A stretch of 55,562 nucleotides of DNA from Nitrospiraceae bacterium (GTDB lineage: Bacteria > Nitrospirota > Nitrospiria > Nitrospirales > Nitrospiraceae). Below the pieces are notes generated by a model. It was not told where the DNA came from. It did not search any database and saw only the letters and a program-made list of their open reading frames with translations. Location of the stretch: the NCBI GenBank assembly GCA_013140715.1, contig JABFSG010000022.1, forward strand, positions 1-55,562. Direction: 5' to 3'. The position numbers and the translations under genes are program-made. Below are positions 8,338-15,804 of this stretch, in pieces. The first letter of the stretch is position 1. Each line of letters starts with the position of its first letter.

Positions 8338-9351
8338 ATGGGACAGTTTCCTCTTACTTTAGGCAGATTTATCTCTCAGAAGCAGGCGGACGACCAGGGA
8401 GCTTCCGGAGGATTGCCCGGTCTTCTCGTTCAGGTCGGCTTGGTTGGGAAACTCATTGCGCAGGATCTCAGACGCGCGGGGCTTCTCAATATTCTGGGGA
8501 CGACCGGTCAGATCAATGTGCAGGGGGAGACGGTCAAGAAACTCGATGAGATTGCGAACGAGACCTTCGTCAAGGTATTTGAGCAGAACGGACTTGTCTG
8601 CGCGCTGGCGTCGGAAGAACTGGAAAAACCGGTCCTGTTTCCGGAGAATTGGCCGCAGACCAAGTATATGTTGCTCTTCGATCCCCTCGATGGGTCATCG
8701 AACACTGACAGCAACATGCCGCTCGGCGCGATCTTTTCTGTCGTGCGGTTCGAGAGCAAAGACCGGATGCCAACGGAGGATGCTTTGGCCCGCAAGGGAA
8801 CAGAGCAGGTGGCTGCAGGCTATCTCCTCTACGGGTCTAGTACAATGCTGGTCTATACGGTTGGACAAGGAGTTCATGGGTTTACGTTGGATCCCGGCAT
8901 CGGCGAGTATCTCCTGTCTCACGAGTCGATCCTCATTCCTGCGCGAGGCAAGGTCTATAGCGTGAACGAAGGCAACTATCAGAAATGGGCAGCCGGCACG
9001 AAACAGTATGTCGAGTATCTCAAGATTTTCGATACAGCCACGCGGCGGCCCTACAGTGGACGTTATTCCGGTTGTCTCGTGGCCGACGTACACCGGATTC
9101 TTCTCGATGGAGGTATCTATCTCTATCCCGGCGAGTTGGCCAAACCTGAGGGCAAGCTCCGGCTACTGTATGAAGCCAATCCATTGGCCTTGGTCGTGGA
9201 ACAGGCAGGAGGAAGAGCCAGCACCGGGACGATGCGAATCATGGATGTCGAGCCAAAGCAGCTGCATCAACGGGTGCCGTTGCTGATCGGCAGTTCGAAT
9301 GATGTGCGCGACGCGGAGGAATTTATCCAAGGGAAACGGCCAGGTGGATAG
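8338..9351 (+). CDS. fbp: Fructose-1,6-bisphosphatase, class I
   Basis: Gluconeogenic hydrolysis of fructose-1,6-bisphosphate to fructose-6-phosphate. The 337-residue protein has the class I metal-binding signature FDPLDGSSNTDSNMPLGAIFS, the upstream ASEELEKP block, the GRYSGCLVADVHRIL substrate segment and LYEANPLALVVEQAGG. I placed the start at the ATG of MGQFPLTLGRF, which matches family N-termini; the open frame begins earlier (8233), inside the DUF3108 gene, and that extension has no family similarity. The ribosome-binding site is poor. Followed at 9482 by an aldolase gene, so two consecutive gluconeogenic steps are encoded together, sensible for an autotroph using the reductive TCA cycle. 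Confidence 0.95.
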   Translation: MGQFPLTLGRFISQKQADDQGASGGLPGLLVQVGLVGKLIAQDLRRAGLLNILGTTGQINVQGETVKKLDEIANETFVKVFEQNGLVCALASEELEKPVLFPENWPQTKYMLLFDPLDGSSNTDSNMPLGAIFSVVRFESKDRMPTEDALARKGTEQVAAGYLLYGSSTMLVYTVGQGVHGFTLDPGIGEYLLSHESILIPARGKVYSVNEGNYQKWAAGTKQYVEYLKIFDTATRRPYSGRYSGCLVADVHRILLDGGIYLYPGELAKPEGKLRLLYEANPLALVVEQAGGRASTGTMRIMDVEPKQLHQRVPLLIGSSNDVRDAEEFIQGKRPGG

Positions 9352-9362
9352 GCTACGGGCAC

Positions 9363-9439
9363 AGGCTGAAGGCGTTTAGACTGAAGGTTGAAGTGTTCGA
9401 TCTCCGGCCTTCAGCCTAAAAGCCTTCAGTCTGAACACC
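9363..9439. repeat. Period-7 inverted array between fbp and the aldolase gene
   Basis: Left arm AGGCTGAAGGCGTTTAGACT followed by GAAGGTTGAAG; right arm GGCCTTCAGCCTAAAAGCCT then TCAGTCTGAAC. The GGCTGAA / TTCAGYC words pair between arms around a short loop near GTTCGATCTCC. Confidence 0.7.
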
Positions 9440-9481
9440 GGCGTAGGCACTAACGTTTTACGAATCCAGGGGGGGAGAGAC

Positions 9482-10405
9482 ATGGCTGATCGAGTGCAAG
9501 AGATTCTGAGTTGGTACAGCAGCGATAACGCCGGCACAAAAACGAATATTGCCCGTTTGTTGCGCCATGGGAAGTTAGCAGGGACAGGCAAGCTGGTGAT
9601 TTTGCCTGTGGACCAAGGATTCGAGCATGGTCCGGCCCGGAGCTTTGCAGTCAATCCTGGCGGCTATAATCCCCTCTATCATTTTCAGTTGGCGATCGAC
9701 GCCGGCTGCAATGCCTATGCTGCGCCGTTGGGATTCCTGGAGGCTGGCGCGAGTCAATATGCCGGGCAGATCCCTCTCATTCTGAAGCTCAACAGCCACG
9801 ATACGTTGCATGATGAAAAGGATCCATTGCCTTCCGTGACCGGCAGCGTCAACGATGCGCTACGATTAGGCTGTGCCGCGGTGGGTTTCACGATCTATCC
9901 TGGGTCTGCTCATTGTAATGCCATGTATGAACAGCTACGCGAGATTGCAGAAGACGCCAAGGACTGTGGCTTGGCGGTTGTCGTGTGGTCCTATCCGCGC
10001 GGGACGGTGCTCAGTAAGGAAGGGGAGACGGCGATCGATGTTGTGGCCTATGCGGCTCAAATTGCCGCCCAGCTCGGCGCCCATGTGATTAAGGTCAAGC
10101 TTCCCACTGCGCATCTTGAACAGGCTGCTGCGAAGAAGGTCTATGAATCGGCCAAGATTCCGATTGCTACATTGGCGGAGCGCGTCAAGCATGTGGTGCA
10201 GAGTTCCTTCGATGGACGTCGAATCGTCATTTTCTCCGGAGGAGCGAAAAGCGAGGATGCGAATGTGTTCGAAGAAGCTCGTGCCATTCGTGACGGAGGC
10301 GGGTTTGGCTCCATCATCGGGCGAAACTCGTTTCAGCGTCCTAAACCAGAGGCCATGAAGTTTCTCCACACCATCATGGGCATCTACTCCGGCGAGATAC
10401 AGTGA
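9482..10405 (+). CDS. Fructose-bisphosphate aldolase, class I (DhnA/archaeal type)
   Basis: Schiff-base aldolase of the DeoC/FbaB family interconverting fructose-1,6-bisphosphate and triose phosphates. Recognised from LVILPVDQGFEHGPARSF near residue 40, the AGCNAYAAPLGFLEAG segment, VVVWSYPRGT, the lysine-bearing strand HVIKVKLPT and the phosphate-binding IVIFSGGAKS near the C-terminus. 307 residues, normal for the DhnA type. A GGGGGGAGAGAC site precedes the ATG. With fbp immediately upstream it gives the route from triose phosphates to fructose-6-phosphate, feeding the sugar-nucleotide and GlmS pathways. Confidence 0.9.
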   Translation: MADRVQEILSWYSSDNAGTKTNIARLLRHGKLAGTGKLVILPVDQGFEHGPARSFAVNPGGYNPLYHFQLAIDAGCNAYAAPLGFLEAGASQYAGQIPLILKLNSHDTLHDEKDPLPSVTGSVNDALRLGCAAVGFTIYPGSAHCNAMYEQLREIAEDAKDCGLAVVVWSYPRGTVLSKEGETAIDVVAYAAQIAAQLGAHVIKVKLPTAHLEQAAAKKVYESAKIPIATLAERVKHVVQSSFDGRRIVIFSGGAKSEDANVFEEARAIRDGGGFGSIIGRNSFQRPKPEAMKFLHTIMGIYSGEIQ

Positions 10406-10471
10406 CGCACTCTGGTATCCTGTTTATGTGTGTTCGTTCGGGCTATGAGAGATGAAACGTAAGGAACACCT

Positions 10472-11995
10472 ATGAGACTCATTCGTGCGTGGCTGGTTCC
10501 GTTTACCCTGGTCACCGGGGGGATCGTCATCGGGGTTGTGGTGGCATCGAACATGGGTTGGCTGCCGACCGGCGCGGCCGGGCCTGAGCCGATTCCCAAC
10601 CCGATCGTTCGTCCTGTCGCTACCGCCCCGCAGCTGCCGATGGCAGGGGGGGATGGGAAAAACTTCGTCGAGATTGCCAAATCGGTAAAGCCGGCGGTGG
10701 TTAACATCGCCGCGACTCGGACCGGAAAGTCTGGGGATAATCCGCACAGTTCCCCGCTCGACGATCCATTTTTTCGCAAGTTCTTCGGCGATGAATTTTT
10801 GAAGCGCGATACCCCTCATCAACAACGGGAGCCCAAGGAGCGGGGGCAGGGGTCCGGGGTCATTGTGGAGTCCAACGGGTTGATCATCACGAACAACCAT
10901 GTCGTGAACAAGGCCGACGACATTCGGGTATTTTTGTCGGACAAAAGAGAGTTTAAAGGCAAGCTGATCGGAACCGATGCGAAGACGGATATTGCGATTG
11001 TCAAAATCGAAGCGACAGGGCTTGCAACCATTCCCTGGGCTGACTCAGACCAACTGGAGGTCGGGGAGTATGTATTGGCTGTAGGGAGCCCCTTTGGGCT
11101 GACCCAGACTGTCACGATGGGGATTGTCAGTGCCGTCGGACGAGCGAGCATGGGTATCGCCGAATACGAAGACTTTATCCAGACCGATGCAGCGATCAAT
11201 CCGGGCAATTCCGGAGGCGCCTTAGTGAACGTACGCGGCGAATTAGTCGGGATCAATACGGCGATTTTCAGTCAAAGCGGCGGCAGTATGGGGATTGGAT
11301 TTGCGGTGCCCAGCAACCTGTCGCGAGCCGTTATGGACCAGTTGGTACGGACTGGCAAGGTTGTTCGTGGCTGGCTCGGTGTCTCGATTCAAGATTTGAC
11401 TCCTGAATTGGCTTCCCAGTTCGGGATCATCGACACGAAGGGTGTGCTCGTCAGCGATGTCTTGGCGGATAGTCCTGCGAAGAAGGCTGGGTTCGAGCGG
11501 GCAGATGTCATCGTGGAATATGACGGCAAGTCGATGGATTCTCCGACACATCTTCGGAATGCCGTGGCACAGACCCCGATCGGGAAAAAGGTCTCGGTCA
11601 AGATGATCAGGGACAAGAAGCCCAAGACGATCGAGGTTACGATTGTGGAGCAACCGAAGTCGTTAGGCCAGCCAGGCGCAGAGGAGAGCAGGGAATCAGC
11701 TGTGCCAACCGGAGTTCTCTCGGATCTTGACGTGCGAGAGGTCAACGAGGAGCTGGCGACCCGGTATGGACTGAAGGGCGTCGAACGTGGCGTGGTGGTC
11801 GTCAAGATCAAGCCAGGAAGCACCGCGGAGGAAATGGGTGTGCGTGAGGGGGATATTATCCTCGAAATCAATCGTAAGGCAGTCACGTCGCTCAAGTCCT
11901 ATGAACAGGCCGCCTCTGGTCTAGCCAAGGATCACCCAGTGCTCTTGCTGCTCAAGCGGAAGGGCCAGACGATCTATCTTACGCTGAAACCGTAG
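10472..11995 (+). CDS. HtrA/Deg-family periplasmic serine protease
   Basis: Do-type endopeptidase for envelope protein quality control. The 507-residue protein has an N-terminal membrane/signal segment (WLVPFTLVTGGIVIGVVVAS), a trypsin-like domain with the catalytic triad H143 (TNNHVVNKADD), D173 (KTDIAIVKI) and S247 (NPGNSGGALVN), then two PDZ domains, the first near residues 300-390 (GWLGVSIQDLTPELA...) and the second near 425-500 (GVERGVVVVKIKPGSTAEEMGVREGDIILEIN, interrupted here only for description). The usual length and order of DegP/MucD are kept. The gene appears to be a single transcription unit between the aldolase gene and a period-9 array. Confidence 0.94.
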   Translation: MRLIRAWLVPFTLVTGGIVIGVVVASNMGWLPTGAAGPEPIPNPIVRPVATAPQLPMAGGDGKNFVEIAKSVKPAVVNIAATRTGKSGDNPHSSPLDDPFFRKFFGDEFLKRDTPHQQREPKERGQGSGVIVESNGLIITNNHVVNKADDIRVFLSDKREFKGKLIGTDAKTDIAIVKIEATGLATIPWADSDQLEVGEYVLAVGSPFGLTQTVTMGIVSAVGRASMGIAEYEDFIQTDAAINPGNSGGALVNVRGELVGINTAIFSQSGGSMGIGFAVPSNLSRAVMDQLVRTGKVVRGWLGVSIQDLTPELASQFGIIDTKGVLVSDVLADSPAKKAGFERADVIVEYDGKSMDSPTHLRNAVAQTPIGKKVSVKMIRDKKPKTIEVTIVEQPKSLGQPGAEESRESAVPTGVLSDLDVREVNEELATRYGLKGVERGVVVVKIKPGSTAEEMGVREGDIILEINRKAVTSLKSYEQAASGLAKDHPVLLLLKRKGQTIYLTLKP

Positions 11996-12012
11996 CAGGC
12001 AGCCGAAAAGCC

Positions 12013-12228
12013 GGTTCGTTTGGTTTGTTTAGTTTATTCGGTTTGTCTTGTTTGTTTAGTTGAATCAGACTGACCGCAAAAACTAGGGAAGGTCTGATTA
12101 ATTCAAAGTTCTAGATAGGGACCAATCAGATCCCCAGTGTTTTGCCTGTTGGCTGGCCACAATCGGGAATTAATCAGACCTTCCCTAGATGAACCAATCC
12201 AACCAAACAAACAAAACAAACCAGACAG
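12013..12228. repeat. Period-9 inverted array between htrA and ispD, split by a MITE-like insertion
   Basis: Left arm of nonamers GGTTCGTTT, GGTTTGTTT, AGTTTATTC, GGTTTGTCT, TGTTTGTTT, AGTTGAATC; right arm GAACCAATC, CAACCAAAC, AAACAAAAC, AAACCAGAC. The arms are interrupted by a separate 106-bp palindrome-ended element (12083-12188). The right arm runs into the ispD reading frame. Confidence 0.85.
12083..12188. mobile_element. MITE-like element with 22-bp perfect terminal inverted repeats
   Basis: The first 22 bases (CTAGGGAAGGTCTGATTAATTC minus the limit of quoting: 12083-12104) are the exact reverse complement of 12167-12188. The 62-base interior has no reading frame. It sits inside a period-9 array, and the flanks read through as a normal array if the element plus one CTAG is removed, so CTAG at both ends may be a 4-bp target duplication. 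A YTAR/CTAG target is known for the IS5 group, which suggests a non-autonomous relative; no transposase is in the window, so the family is a guess. Confidence 0.75.
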
Positions 12229-12935
12229 ACCACCGAGGCTCTTTGGTGGTGGCGCTTGTTCCAGCCGCAGGCCGGGGGCTTCGAATGGGAGGCTCCGTTC
12301 CCAAACAATTTCTTTCGATCGGCGGTGAACCGCTTATCGTTCAATCGTTGAGGGTATTACAGGCTGCTTCCGCGATCGACCAGATCGTTCTTGCCGTGCC
12401 ATCGGCAGACATCGAATATTGTGAGAGGGAGATTGTCGCACGGCATCGATTCACTAAAGTGACGAGGGTGGTGGCTGGCGGTGCAGAGAGACAGGATTCG
12501 GTGCGGTGCGCACTGGCGCAGATACCCTCCGATACCGAGATCGTGCTCATCCACGACGCAGTCCGTCCATTTGTGACCCAACGGATGGTCGAAGAGGTGG
12601 TGGCTGCGGCGAGGAAAGAGGGAGCGGCGATCATCGCCCTTCCAATGCGAGATACGGTGAAACAGGTACGGAAGGATGGGATGATCGAGCGCACGGTCGA
12701 TCGCAACCCCCTATGGCTCGCGCAAACTCCGCAGGCCTTTCGACGGGACTGGATCGAGACCGCTCACAGAAAAGGACAGATTGAAGGAGTTCAAGCTACT
12801 GATGACTCATTCCTGGTGGAATGGCTAGGCCATTCGGTGGCGGTGGTTGAGGGGAGCGGGGAGAATATTAAAGTCACGAGGCCCGAAGACATGGTGATCG
12901 GCGAAGCGATTCTGGCGGCACGAAAGGCACGTTAA
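12189..12935 (+). CDS. ispD: 2-C-methyl-D-erythritol 4-phosphate cytidylyltransferase
   Basis: Third step of the MEP isoprenoid pathway, forming CDP-methylerythritol. Signature blocks are LVPAAGRGLRMGG with K of PKQFLSIGGEPL, VVAGGAERQDSVRCAL, LIHDAVRPFV and AQTPQAFR, giving a normal IspD after residue ~19. The first 18 residues (MNQSNQTNKTNQTDHRGS) are encoded by the right arm of a period-9 array, and the ATG at 12189 abuts the end of the MITE-like element. GTG codons at 12246 and 12249 (or TTG 12243) would give a more standard N-terminus with a weak GAGG site just upstream, so the true start is uncertain. ispF follows 83 bases downstream. Confidence 0.92.
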   Translation: MNQSNQTNKTNQTDHRGSLVVALVPAAGRGLRMGGSVPKQFLSIGGEPLIVQSLRVLQAASAIDQIVLAVPSADIEYCEREIVARHRFTKVTRVVAGGAERQDSVRCALAQIPSDTEIVLIHDAVRPFVTQRMVEEVVAAARKEGAAIIALPMRDTVKQVRKDGMIERTVDRNPLWLAQTPQAFRRDWIETAHRKGQIEGVQATDDSFLVEWLGHSVAVVEGSGENIKVTRPEDMVIGEAILAARKAR

Positions 12936-13018
12936 ACGTTATTCGTGAATCGCAGGAGGAAGCGTTGTTTCGTTTACGTATAGCGATTCAGGTTTGACGA
13001 CTACCGAAAGGAAGACGT

Positions 13019-13501
13019 ATGCGCATCGGCTGCGGCTATGACATCCATCCATTAGGGGCCGGGCGAAAGCTGATTCTCGGCGGCATCGAGATCCCGCACA
13101 GCAAGGGTTTGCTGGGACATTCCGACTCCGATGCCCTGGTCCATGCCTTGTGCGATGCGATGCTTGGCGCGATGGGCGAGGGAGATCTGGGCCGGCACTA
13201 TCCCAGCTCCGATCAGCGGTTCAAAGATATTTCGAGCCTAAAATTGTTGGAGGATGTAGTCGGGAAGATGCGGGCGAAAGGGTATCGTGTCGTGAACGTC
13301 GACACGGTCATTATCGCGCAGGCTCCCCGGCTGAGTTCATACTTGGGCGCCATGCAGAAGCAGATGGCGCTGGTTCTTGGAGTCGATCAGGATCTTGTGA
13401 ATGTGAAGGTGAAGAGCGGAGAGGGAATCGGCATGATCGGCCGTGAAGAAGGGATCGCCGCCCAGGCAGTCTGTTTGATCGAACGGCCTTCAACAGCGTA
13501 A
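13019..13501 (+). CDS. ispF: 2-C-methyl-D-erythritol 2,4-cyclodiphosphate synthase
   Basis: Fifth step of the MEP pathway, cyclising CDP-ME 2-phosphate with release of CMP. The 160-residue protein starts MRIGCGYDIHPLG with zinc ligands D8 and H10, has GHSDSDALVHALCDAMLGA with the third ligand His, GDLGRHYPSSD, and the C-terminal KVKSGEGIGMIGREEGIAAQAV block. An AAAGGAAG site precedes the ATG. Close pairing with ispD is common; cysE begins 12 bases later, so ispD-ispF-cysE likely form one transcript. Confidence 0.95.
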   Translation: MRIGCGYDIHPLGAGRKLILGGIEIPHSKGLLGHSDSDALVHALCDAMLGAMGEGDLGRHYPSSDQRFKDISSLKLLEDVVGKMRAKGYRVVNVDTVIIAQAPRLSSYLGAMQKQMALVLGVDQDLVNVKVKSGEGIGMIGREEGIAAQAVCLIERPSTA

Positions 13502-13513
13502 GATATTTCCATT

Positions 13514-14167
13514 ATGGTGATGAAAGCCATCAGAGCAGATCTCCGGGCCGTATTCGACCGAGATCCGGCTGCGACCAGTTGGCTTGAAGTCGTGCTGACC
13601 TACGCCGGCTTCCATGCCGTGGTGGCCTACCGTGTATCCCATTGGTTCAAGACCCATCATATCCCGTTTTTCCCCCGCTTCATTTCTCAGACTGCTCGGA
13701 TATTGACAGGAATCGAAATCCATCCTTCGGCGACGATCGGTACCGGGTTCTTCATCGATCATGGAATGGGTGTGGTCATTGGCGAGACTGCCGAGATCGG
13801 GGATTACGTGACTCTCTTTCAGGGCGTGACGCTTGGCGGGACGGGGAAGGAACGAGGGAAACGCCATCCTACACTCGGCAATCACGTGGTCGTCGGGGCC
13901 GGAGCCAAGATTCTTGGCGGGATTACGATTGGCGACAATGTGAAGATCGGCGCCAACTCAGTAGTGCTCAAGCATGTCACTGCCAATTCTACCGTCATTG
14001 GCGTGCCGGCCCGTGTCATTAAAACTCAAGGTGAGCGGTTACCCGATGCTACGATGGACCACAGTAATCTTCCGGACCCGGTCAGTGACCGGCTCTTGGC
14101 GCTCGAGCAGGAGTTGATCGAACTACGCAAGAAGGTGGAGAACCAGGACTCCCCCCACCTCTTTTAG
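13514..14167 (+). CDS. cysE: Serine O-acetyltransferase
   Basis: Acetylates serine with acetyl-CoA for cysteine synthesis. Left-handed beta-helix (hexapeptide) protein of 217 residues, closer in length to the short EpsC/plant-type enzymes than to E. coli CysE. Diagnostic: [21 protein letters not shown] near the N-terminus, [23 protein letters not shown] (catalytic His), [24 protein letters not shown] and [26 protein letters not shown]. The C-terminal helix ends with [17 protein letters not shown]. Start is either 13514 (ATG preceded by a weak site) or GTG/ATG two codons later. Stop is followed after one base by a strong hairpin. Confidence 0.94.
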   Translation: MVMKAIRADLRAVFDRDPAATSWLEVVLTYAGFHAVVAYRVSHWFKTHHIPFFPRFISQTARILTGIEIHPSATIGTGFFIDHGMGVVIGETAEIGDYVTLFQGVTLGGTGKERGKRHPTLGNHVVVGAGAKILGGITIGDNVKIGANSVVLKHVTANSTVIGVPARVIKTQGERLPDATMDHSNLPDPVSDRLLALEQELIELRKKVENQDSPHLF

Positions 14168-14168
14168 C

Positions 14169-14209
14169 CGGGGACTGGCTCCGCCTGTTTTCGGCGGTGC
14201 CTGTCCCCG
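14169..14209. terminator. GC-rich hairpin directly after cysE
   Basis: CGGGGACTGGCTCCGCC (14169-14185) pairs with GGCGGTGCCTGTCCCCG (14193-14209) at 15 of 17 positions around a TGTTTTC loop. There is no following T-tract, so it may be a REP-type palindrome or a 3'-end stabiliser rather than a classical intrinsic terminator. Confidence 0.6.
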
Positions 14210-14218
14210 TTCCCGTGC

Positions 14219-14325
14219 TGCTTGTTTCTTTAGTTTGTTTAGTTTTTTTGGTGCTTCGAACAAAACAAACCAAATGAACCGCACAAACGAGATGAACTTA
14301 TTGCGCACGTCTAGCTTGTCTCGCT
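14219..14325. repeat. Period-9 inverted array between convergent cysE and psiF
   Basis: Left arm TGCTTGTTTCTTTAGTTTGT then TTAGTTTTTTTGGTG, loop CTTCGAA, right arm CAAAACAAACCAAATGAACC then GCACAAACGAGATGAAC, followed by a GCTTGTCTCGCTCTC tail that is the complement of the GCGAGAC nonamer seen at 32185. It lies between the 3' ends of convergent genes. Confidence 0.75.
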
Positions 14326-14329
14326 CTCA

Positions 14330-14653
14330 TTAACTAGAAAGGCAGGTGCTCATAAACGTTTTGCGTTCTTCGCCCTTGAGTCCTTTTGTTCCCGCTTCTT
14401 TATTGCAAGATTTCATCTTGCTCTGCTGCTGAGTCCCACCAGCCTTCACCGCCTTTGCCGCCTTTGTAGAGAGGCATTCTTTCATGAATGCCCTTCGCTC
14501 ATCACCCTTCCCTTCGCCCAATCCCTTCGCGTTCGCTTCTTCGTTGCACGTTTTCATTTTATTTTGCTGAGCCGGTGCCGCCATGGCAAATGGCGCAACG
14601 CACAGCCCGGAGACAAAGAGGGAAACCACCAGGATGCCGGCTGTCTTCGTCAT
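14330..14653 (-). CDS. PsiF-repeat protein, exported
   Basis: Small secreted protein with two PsiF repeats, each of the form MK(T/S)CN(E/K)EA...GLKGEERK.FM..CLS, with paired cysteines. The family is named for the phosphate-starvation-inducible psiF of E. coli; biochemical function is unknown. Starting at 14653 gives a clean signal peptide (MTKTAGILVVSLFVSGLCVAPFAMA) and a 107-residue product, supported by an AAAGGAGC site just upstream; the open frame extends further upstream without meaning. The first repeat is followed by a Lys/Ala-rich linker. Monocistronic, convergent with cysE. Confidence 0.88.
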   Translation of the reverse strand: MTKTAGILVVSLFVSGLCVAPFAMAAPAQQNKMKTCNEEANAKGLGEGKGDERRAFMKECLSTKAAKAVKAGGTQQQSKMKSCNKEAGTKGLKGEERKTFMSTCLSS

Positions 14654-14844
14654 ATGGAGCTCCTTTGGTGAGAGGGGGGGTGAAAGAATGTGCATAGGAT
14701 AGCAAATCTTTTCTGATCTGTCTCCAGGAATTTTCGGCACCCGCTCGGCAGGTCGCTGAAGCACTGTTGAATTGTGAGAAATTTCTGAAAGCATGCCAGA
14801 CTTTCACTGGTCTGCATGTCTGAGAAAATGGAAGTATAAGCTAG

Positions 14845-14962
14845 CAGGCTGTTGACAAAGTCCGCCAACGGCGTTCTCGCGGCACTCAGAGGCTCAACGT
14901 ACTGCAACGCTTCGCTACTTCGCTTGCTGCGGCCTTGCTGGGCGGCCGTTCTGAACAGCCTG
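14845..14962. repeat. Dispersed palindromic repeat, CAGGCTGTT...AACAGCCTG type
   Basis: Begins CAGGCTGTTGACAAAGTCCG and ends GGCGGCCGTTCTGAACAGCCTG; the ends are inverted and the middle contains GGCGTTCTCGCGGC, a TACGTTGAG-complement and CTTGCTGCGGCCTTGCTGGGC. The same building blocks recur at 22717, 28503 and near 42940-43060. I recognise this as a repeat common in Nitrospira chromosomes. It fills most of the 385-base spacer between psiF and truA; the rest (14654-14844) holds the psiF promoter region and a CATGC...GCATG dyad near 14793-14819. Confidence 0.75.
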
Positions 14963-15038
14963 CGACGGCTGCTGAACGGGTCGGTGAGTATTCTGGCCTT
15001 GCGTTTCTGTCAGGTTCAAGTAGTTTGTCAATACGCTG

Positions 15039-15776
15039 CTACTCGTAATCGACGCGCATCAGGCAGAGTCCATGGGCCGGAGCAGTTTGGCCTGCTGCAG
15101 AGCGATTTCTAGCCTTCAAGATTTCTTCAAGGCTAGTGGGGGTTCGCCTGCCCAACCCCACTTCGACTACCGTTCCGACAATCGCACGGACCATGTGTTT
15201 CAGGAACCGATCTGCATAGGCCTCGATCTGAACCTGGTCGCCTTGGCGGATCACATCGAGTCTCTGTAGATGGCAGATGGGATTGGTATTGTCGGTGAGA
15301 CTTCCCTCGAAGGAGGAAAAGTCCTGTGATCCGATCAGTGATGTTGCCGCCTGTTGCATGGCACGGTCGTCGAGCGGCCTATAGATGTGCCATACGAATG
15401 CACGATCGATCGTTGGGCGGGTGGCGCGGTGGAGTATTCGGTAGGTATAGAGCTTGCCCCGGGCATCGTGTTGGGCATGAAACTGGGTATCGGCGAGGGT
15501 TGCGGAACGGACGGCAATATCCTTCGGTAGCACGGCATTGAGCGCCCGCATCCAGGTGAATGCGGGCCAATCGCGGTCTATCTGAAAGCTTGCAACCTGT
15601 CCGAGCGCATGCACTCCGGCATCAGTGCGGCCGGCGCCGATGACGGATACCGTGGCCTGGCTGACCTGCCGGACGGCTCCTTCGATCGCCTCTTGGATCG
15701 TAGGCTGATCGGGCTGTCGCTGCCACCCGGCATAACAGGTTCCATCGTACTCCAGCACTAACTTGACTGTAGGCAT
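15039..15776 (-). CDS. truA: tRNA pseudouridine(38-40) synthase
   Basis: Converts uridines 38-40 of the tRNA anticodon stem to pseudouridine. The 245-residue protein has the N-terminal KLVLEYDGTCYAGWQRQP, the catalytic aspartate D52 in GAGRTDAGVHALGQVASF, the FHAQHDARGKLYTYRI block and the C-terminal FLKHMVRAIVGTVVEVGLGR and APAHGLCLMRVDY. Length and order are normal. It is transcribed leftward, downstream of the amidase gene with a 28-base gap, so the two may share a transcript. Confidence 0.95.
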   Translation of the reverse strand: MPTVKLVLEYDGTCYAGWQRQPDQPTIQEAIEGAVRQVSQATVSVIGAGRTDAGVHALGQVASFQIDRDWPAFTWMRALNAVLPKDIAVRSATLADTQFHAQHDARGKLYTYRILHRATRPTIDRAFVWHIYRPLDDRAMQQAATSLIGSQDFSSFEGSLTDNTNPICHLQRLDVIRQGDQVQIEAYADRFLKHMVRAIVGTVVEVGLGRRTPTSLEEILKARNRSAAGQTAPAHGLCLMRVDYE

Positions 15777-15804
15777 CGACGTGGGGAGCAGGCCGGTGTT
15801 GGGG

